Of a stretch of 10,007 nt of DNA, positions 7,168 through 10,007 are shown piece by piece (the stretch's first letter is position 1; each line of letters opens with the position of its first letter). Source of the stretch: CAYJPV01 sp964396055 (GTDB taxonomy: Bacteria; Acidobacteriota; Vicinamibacteria; Vicinamibacterales; JAKQTR01); the NCBI GenBank assembly GCA_964396055.1, contig CAYNDV010000159.1, positions 1-10,007 of the forward strand. Reading direction: 5' to 3'. The notes below the pieces were generated by a model that worked only from the letters and a program-made list of their open reading frames with translations, was not told the origin of the DNA and made no database searches. The position numbers were made by a program, and so were the translations under genes.

Positions 7168-8433
7168 TCAGTCGTCGGCCGGCAGCGGATCCAGCGCGAT
7201 CCGGTGCCACCCGGTGGCCTTCGACAGCGCCAGGGCACGGTAGTGCCCGGCGTCGTCGTTGGCCACCGTTTCGTCTTCCGCCTGCAGATACGACCGCTTC
7301 AGGTCACCCGGCCGGACGGGCTTGTAGAACACGCTCGTGCCGAGGTGGTGGGGCGTCTGGCTGTGGTGCCAGCGCACGAGGCGACCGCTCACCTCCCGTC
7401 CGAGGGCGATCGCGGGCGCAACCACCGGGTCGCCCTTGAGGGCCGCGAGTCGCCCGCACATCGTGGGCACATCGAGCAGCGCGGGGTCACCGGGCACCCG
7501 GGGGTCGTCGGGGGCGCCGACACGCGAGGCCTCGAGGGCCCGGCCGCACGCGCGTGCGCGGGCCGGATCCAGCCGCGCGGCCTCGAGGGCGTCCACCAAC
7601 GCCGCGAGGCGCGTCGCGACCCCCTCTGCCGCACCGAGATCCAGCAGAGAATACGGCACGGCATCGAACCGCGACCGGTTCGCTGAATCGTCGAGGTACG
7701 CCGCCAGCGCCTGGGCCACCGCGAGCCCGGCCGAGTACGGCGAGGCGTCGGCCGTGAGGCCATCCATGAACGACTGCCAGGGCCACGTGCCCGTCGCTGG
7801 CGCGAGCGCCTGGGTGGCCACGATGAACTCCGCGGCGTCGCGCAGCTGGTACGCGGCTTCGAGGCAGTTCATGAAGCAGTCGCGGAACACGATGACGGCC
7901 GCCCGGTGCCCGCTGCCGCGAAAGGCGCGCACCATCGCCGGCAACCGCAGCGTGTCGTGGGCCTCGTGCCCGGACGGCGCGTCCGAGAAGACACCCAGCG
8001 GGCCGGCGGCGTGGCCGAAGAACGACACCACGTAGCGTTCGGCAGGACACGCCTCGCGACCGAACCGGAGGAAGTCCTGCAGCACGTCGGCGTCGGCCGC
8101 ATTGAGATCGGTGGTCTCGCGCTGCAGCCGGACGCTGGCCATGTCGGGATCGACGCCGCTCAGAATCGTCTGCCACAGCCCGTTGCGGGCCGGATCGATG
8201 TCGTTGAACCCGCGGTGCTCGTCGATGCCGGTGATGGCGCTGCGGTACACGCCGCGCCGCCGTTTGAAATCGACCTGCGCGGCCACGCTCACCCGGTCGT
8301 AGTCGGCGGCGCGGCAGATCGCCTCGAGTTCGCGCTGTGCCGAGGCGTCCAGCGGGCTCGACGAGGCGGCGTCTTCGGCGATCGTATACGCCAGGACGGC
8401 CCAGGCTTTCGGTGTCACGTTGGCGGACTTCAC
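7168..8433 (-). CDS. Clostripain-family (peptidase C11) cysteine protease, apparently cytoplasmic
   Basis: The protein has 421 residues. It opens with WAVLAYTIAEDAAS (11-24), matching the first strand and loop of C11 proteins (usually 'W..lvYm.gDN'). RYVVSFFGHAAGP (133-145) supplies the catalytic His141. VIVFRDCFMNCLEAAYQLRD (180-199) supplies Cys186, followed by AEFIVATQ and a TGTWPWQSFM segment like the 'gWpY..il' of the family. The His/Cys dyad is therefore intact. Where the family normally reads D-A-C before the nucleophile, this protein reads R-D-C, with the aspartate shifted by one. No signal peptide or transmembrane helix is seen, unlike secreted clostripain, so it probably acts inside the cell. 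Known members cut after arginine or lysine; the specificity here is not established. The start is GTG 8433, with GAGGGTGG at 8438-8445 four bases upstream. It is transcribed from its own extended -10, behind the LOV-phosphatase gene on the same strand. Confidence 0.82.
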   Translation of the reverse strand: MKSANVTPKAWAVLAYTIAEDAASSSPLDASAQRELEAICRAADYDRVSVAAQVDFKRRRGVYRSAITGIDEHRGFNDIDPARNGLWQTILSGVDPDMASVRLQRETTDLNAADADVLQDFLRFGREACPAERYVVSFFGHAAGPLGVFSDAPSGHEAHDTLRLPAMVRAFRGSGHRAAVIVFRDCFMNCLEAAYQLRDAAEFIVATQALAPATGTWPWQSFMDGLTADASPYSAGLAVAQALAAYLDDSANRSRFDAVPYSLLDLGAAEGVATRLAALVDALEAARLDPARARACGRALEASRVGAPDDPRVPGDPALLDVPTMCGRLAALKGDPVVAPAIALGREVSGRLVRWHHSQTPHHLGTSVFYKPVRPGDLKRSYLQAEDETVANDDAGHYRALALSKATGWHRIALDPLPADD

Positions 8434-8526
8434 GGTGCCACCCTCGCAGTCGGGTACACGACGCGCACCCGCCCCTCACCCAGTCGGCCGGGTGGCCGTG
8501 TCTACGGATCCATGCAGTGTGAGTCC

Positions 8527-8535
8527 ATCGTAGCA
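8527..8535 (-). promoter_or_regulatory. Extended -10 promoter of the C11 protease gene
   Basis: On the minus strand TGCTACGAT gives TACGAT (8532-8527) with a TGC extension. No -35 is recognisable. Transcription would start near 8520, with a leader of about 87 bases before GTG 8433. It has the same form as the -10 elements at 1082 and 6901. Confidence 0.42.
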
Positions 8536-8540
8536 CGGCC

Positions 8541-8559
8541 CGGCGGGCACACCCCGCCG
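8541..8559 (-). terminator. Possible hairpin terminator after the LOV-phosphatase gene
   Basis: CGGCGGG (8541-8547) and CCCGCCG (8553-8559) form a perfect 7-bp stem with a five-base loop, about 50 bases past the phosphatase stop and just before the C11 promoter. There is no following T-run, so the call rests on position and pairing only. Confidence 0.28.
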
Positions 8560-8607
8560 ACGACGACGTGCCGGCCGCCGACGCCGCGCGCCGGGTGCCG
8601 GAACGGC

Positions 8608-9819
8608 TCAGGCGCGGCGTTCCACGGCCAGGAGGGAGATGTCGTCCTTGACCTGACCGTGGCACCACGCGCGCACGGACGCCGCCACCTGTTCGAGGCC
8701 GGCTCGCAGAGGCAGGTGACGCCACCGCGAGAACTCCGACAGGAGGCGCTCGAGCCCGAACTCCTCCTCGTGCGAGTCGAGGGCCTCCATCGCCCCGTCG
8801 GTGTAGAAGTACAGCCGATCGCCAGGCTGCAGCACCAGCGCCTCCTCGTCGTAGGCGGCGCCCTCGATCATGCCAATGGGCAACCCGGAGCCCGGCACCA
8901 GTACCGGGGACCCCGCCGCGGGCAGCAGCACCGGCGACGGGTGTCCAGCGGTGACGTAGCGGAAGCGGCCCGAGGACGGTTCGATCGTCCCGTAGACGAG
9001 GGTGAAGTACTGCCGGGTGCGGTCCATCGGAAACTGGCGGTTCAACCGTTCGGCTACGACCGGGGGCGGAACCACGGAGGGGGCGGACGCCCCGCCTTCG
9101 GCCAGCAGCACCCCGCCGACGTGGGGCGACAGCAGGTGAGTCAGCGTGAACGAGAGCAGCGAGGCCCCGACGCCGTGTCCGCTGACATCCAGCACGTACA
9201 GGCCGATGCAGTCGTGGCCGAGCGGGATGATGCCCACGCTGTCGCCGGCGAGATCGTCGCATGGGTTGAACGCGTGGGCGAGCCGGACCCCGCCCGCGTC
9301 GACCTCCGGCGGCGGCAGCAGCGACTGCTGCACCCGGGCGGCCATCCTCAGGTCGTGCTCCATCGCCGCTTTCGATCGGCGCAGGCCCTCCTCGGCCGTC
9401 CGCCGGGCGGTCACATCCGACTGGATGCCGATGAAGTGAGTGATGTCGCCCGCCGCGTCGGCAACCGGCGTGATCGACAGCCGGTTCCAGAACGGCGTGC
9501 CGTCCTTGCGGTGGTTGAGGATCTCGACCACGCACGCGCGATTCCCGGACAGGGCCGCGCGGATCTCCGCCGTGGCGTCCGCGTCGGTGCTGGTGCCCTG
9601 CAGGAAACGGCAGTTCCGGCCGAGCACCTCGTCCACCGCATAGCCGGTCATCCGCTGAAACCCCTCGTTCACGTAGATCAGCGGGCGGTCGGGCAGGCGC
9701 GCGTCGGCGATGGTGATGCCCTCGGCGGCCACGTCGAGCGCGCGGTCCTTCAGCGTGAGCCACTCCGCCAGCGCCTCGCTCGTGAGGCTGGGAGGCAACG
9801 TCCGGGTCGTGTCGTCCAT
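8608..9819 (-). CDS. LOV-domain photoreceptor fused to SpoIIE/RsbU-like PPM Ser/Thr phosphatase
   Basis: The protein has 403 residues. Residues about 25-140 are a PAS domain of the LOV class: the diagnostic GRNCRFLQ (67-74), with Cys70 as the residue that bonds to flavin under blue light, then LNHRKDGTPFWN (101-112, Asn102 and Asn112) and FIGIQSDVT (129-137, Gln133), the flavin-contacting positions of known LOV domains. A helical linker (about 140-170, EHDLRMAARVQQSLLPP) is the usual switch helix of RsbU-type enzymes. Residues about 185-400 are the phosphatase: LAGD (190-193), LDVSGHGVGASLLS (210-223, Asp211), QYFTLVYG, AGHPSPVLL, YTDGAMEA (339-346, Asp341) and VKDDISLLAV (390-399). These aspartates should hold the Mn/Mg ions. 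Family knowledge: such enzymes dephosphorylate an anti-anti-sigma (STAS) protein and so release a sigma factor; no such partner lies in the window. The start is ATG 9819, with only a weak GAGAGAG upstream. Light control is inferred from intact motifs. Confidence 0.93.
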   Translation of the reverse strand: MDDTTRTLPPSLTSEALAEWLTLKDRALDVAAEGITIADARLPDRPLIYVNEGFQRMTGYAVDEVLGRNCRFLQGTSTDADATAEIRAALSGNRACVVEILNHRKDGTPFWNRLSITPVADAAGDITHFIGIQSDVTARRTAEEGLRRSKAAMEHDLRMAARVQQSLLPPPEVDAGGVRLAHAFNPCDDLAGDSVGIIPLGHDCIGLYVLDVSGHGVGASLLSFTLTHLLSPHVGGVLLAEGGASAPSVVPPPVVAERLNRQFPMDRTRQYFTLVYGTIEPSSGRFRYVTAGHPSPVLLPAAGSPVLVPGSGLPIGMIEGAAYDEEALVLQPGDRLYFYTDGAMEALDSHEEEFGLERLLSEFSRWRHLPLRAGLEQVAASVRAWCHGQVKDDISLLAVERRA

Positions 9820-9864
9820 GGGTCTCTCTCGCGTGTCGGCGGCCGGCAGGGCGGGTGGCGCCTC

Positions 9865-9870
9865 ATGATA
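9865..9870 (-). promoter_or_regulatory. Possible -10 of the LOV-phosphatase gene
   Basis: TATCAT on the minus strand lies about 45 bases before ATG 9819 and matches TATAAT at 5 of 6 positions. It has no TGn extension and no -35 is recognisable at the expected distance, so this is a weak call. It is the best AT-rich element in the 154-base divergent region 9820-9973. Confidence 0.3.
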
Positions 9871-9958
9871 GCGCAGCCGCCCGGGAGGAGGGACGGGCGC
9901 GGATCAGCGCAGATGTCGAGGACGCAGAATCGCCGCGACACGGAAGGCCGCCGTGAGC

Positions 9959-9964
9959 TACGCT
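9959..9964 (+). promoter_or_regulatory. Possible -10 of the right-edge gene
   Basis: TACGCT lies nine bases before ATG 9974, and GCGACA (9935-9940) sits 18 bases upstream as a poor -35. No ribosome site is seen before the ATG, so a very short leader is possible, as for the kinase gene. Confidence 0.22.
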
Positions 9965-9973
9965 TGTCGCGCC

Positions 9974-10007
9974 ATGCCCGAACACCGCGTCTTTGCGATG
10001 CCGTTTG
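9974..10007 (+). CDS. Start of a probable DUF2200-family protein (truncated by window edge)
   Basis: Only eleven residues are visible, MPEHRVFAMPF. They match the conserved opening of DUF2200 proteins ('kHrif.msF', normally followed by a SVYPLY stretch), small cytoplasmic proteins of about 110-120 residues with unknown function. The call rests on this short match alone. The gene is divergent from the LOV-phosphatase gene. Confidence 0.5.
   Translation, partial: MPEHRVFAMPF

Noticed and set aside
5646..7439. Open frame of 597 codons on the plus strand running through the N gap
   Set aside because: It crosses 100 undetermined bases and is antisense to two real genes; its product has no recognisable domain.
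6955..7686. Reading the Lys/Ala-rich gene straight through the gap to 7686
   Set aside because: The frame through a placeholder gap is arbitrary; the sequence after it is antisense to the C11 protease, and AKKR-stop in another frame gives a natural end.
7487..9763. Open frame of 758 codons on the minus strand, overlapping the LOV-phosphatase and C11 genes
   Set aside because: It is out of frame with both motif-bearing genes and its product is Arg/Gly/Ala-rich without domains; the two shorter frames carry complete active-site motifs.
1..10007. Search for CRISPR arrays, tRNA or rRNA genes, insertion sequences and prophage attachment sites
   Set aside because: No regularly spaced repeats, cloverleaf-like sequence, transposase motifs or terminal inverted repeats were seen by eye on either strand.

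Overview
The window is GC-rich DNA with tightly spaced genes, several of them divergent or convergent, and carries one run of exactly 100 N. It looks like a draft or metagenome-assembled contig. A membrane Ser/Thr kinase fused to a TolB/WD40-like propeller, a caspase-nSTAND protein, a SpoIIE-type phosphatase and extended -10 promoters of the form TGn-TAnnnT together suggest an Acidobacteriota member, perhaps class Vicinamibacteria. That placement is an inference from gene content and style, since no marker gene is present.

Layout, left to right. 1-203 (+) is the C-terminal end of an NlpC/P60 cell-wall peptidase. It converges on 226-852 (-), a small exported protein resembling the sulfite-oxidase-type molybdopterin-binding fold but without cysteine. 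A 244-bp divergent region (853-1096) holds a good sigma70-like promoter for that gene and an extended -10 placed so close to the next ATG that the kinase mRNA may be leaderless. 1097-3679 (+) is the receptor-type Ser/Thr kinase. It converges on 3723-6875 (-), a 1050-residue protein with a caspase domain, nSTAND ATPase, winged helix, transmembrane helix, coiled coil and a GATase-like (TCAF / M60 N-terminal-like) domain; a GC hairpin lies between the two stops. Divergent from it, 6955-7162 (+) is a Lys/Ala-rich, histone-H1-like protein interrupted by the N gap. Five bases beyond its stop ends the convergent gene 7168-8433 (-), a clostripain-family (C11) protease without signal peptide. 8608-9819 (-) is a LOV photoreceptor domain fused to a SpoIIE/RsbU-like PPM phosphatase. 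At the right edge, 9974-10007 (+) is the start of what looks like a DUF2200 protein.

How they may work together: the window is dominated by signalling and regulated proteolysis. There is a surface-sensing kinase, a blue-light-type phosphatase, and two different clan-CD cysteine proteases (caspase and clostripain folds) flanking a very basic protein. The genes are mostly in separate transcription units, so a shared pathway is a hypothesis. The most unusual single gene is the caspase-nSTAND protein, whose usual C-terminal repeats are replaced by a GATase-like domain. The clearest functional prediction is the LOV-phosphatase. No RNA genes, insertion sequences, CRISPR arrays or attachment sites were seen, and no gene-free stretch exceeds 300 bases.
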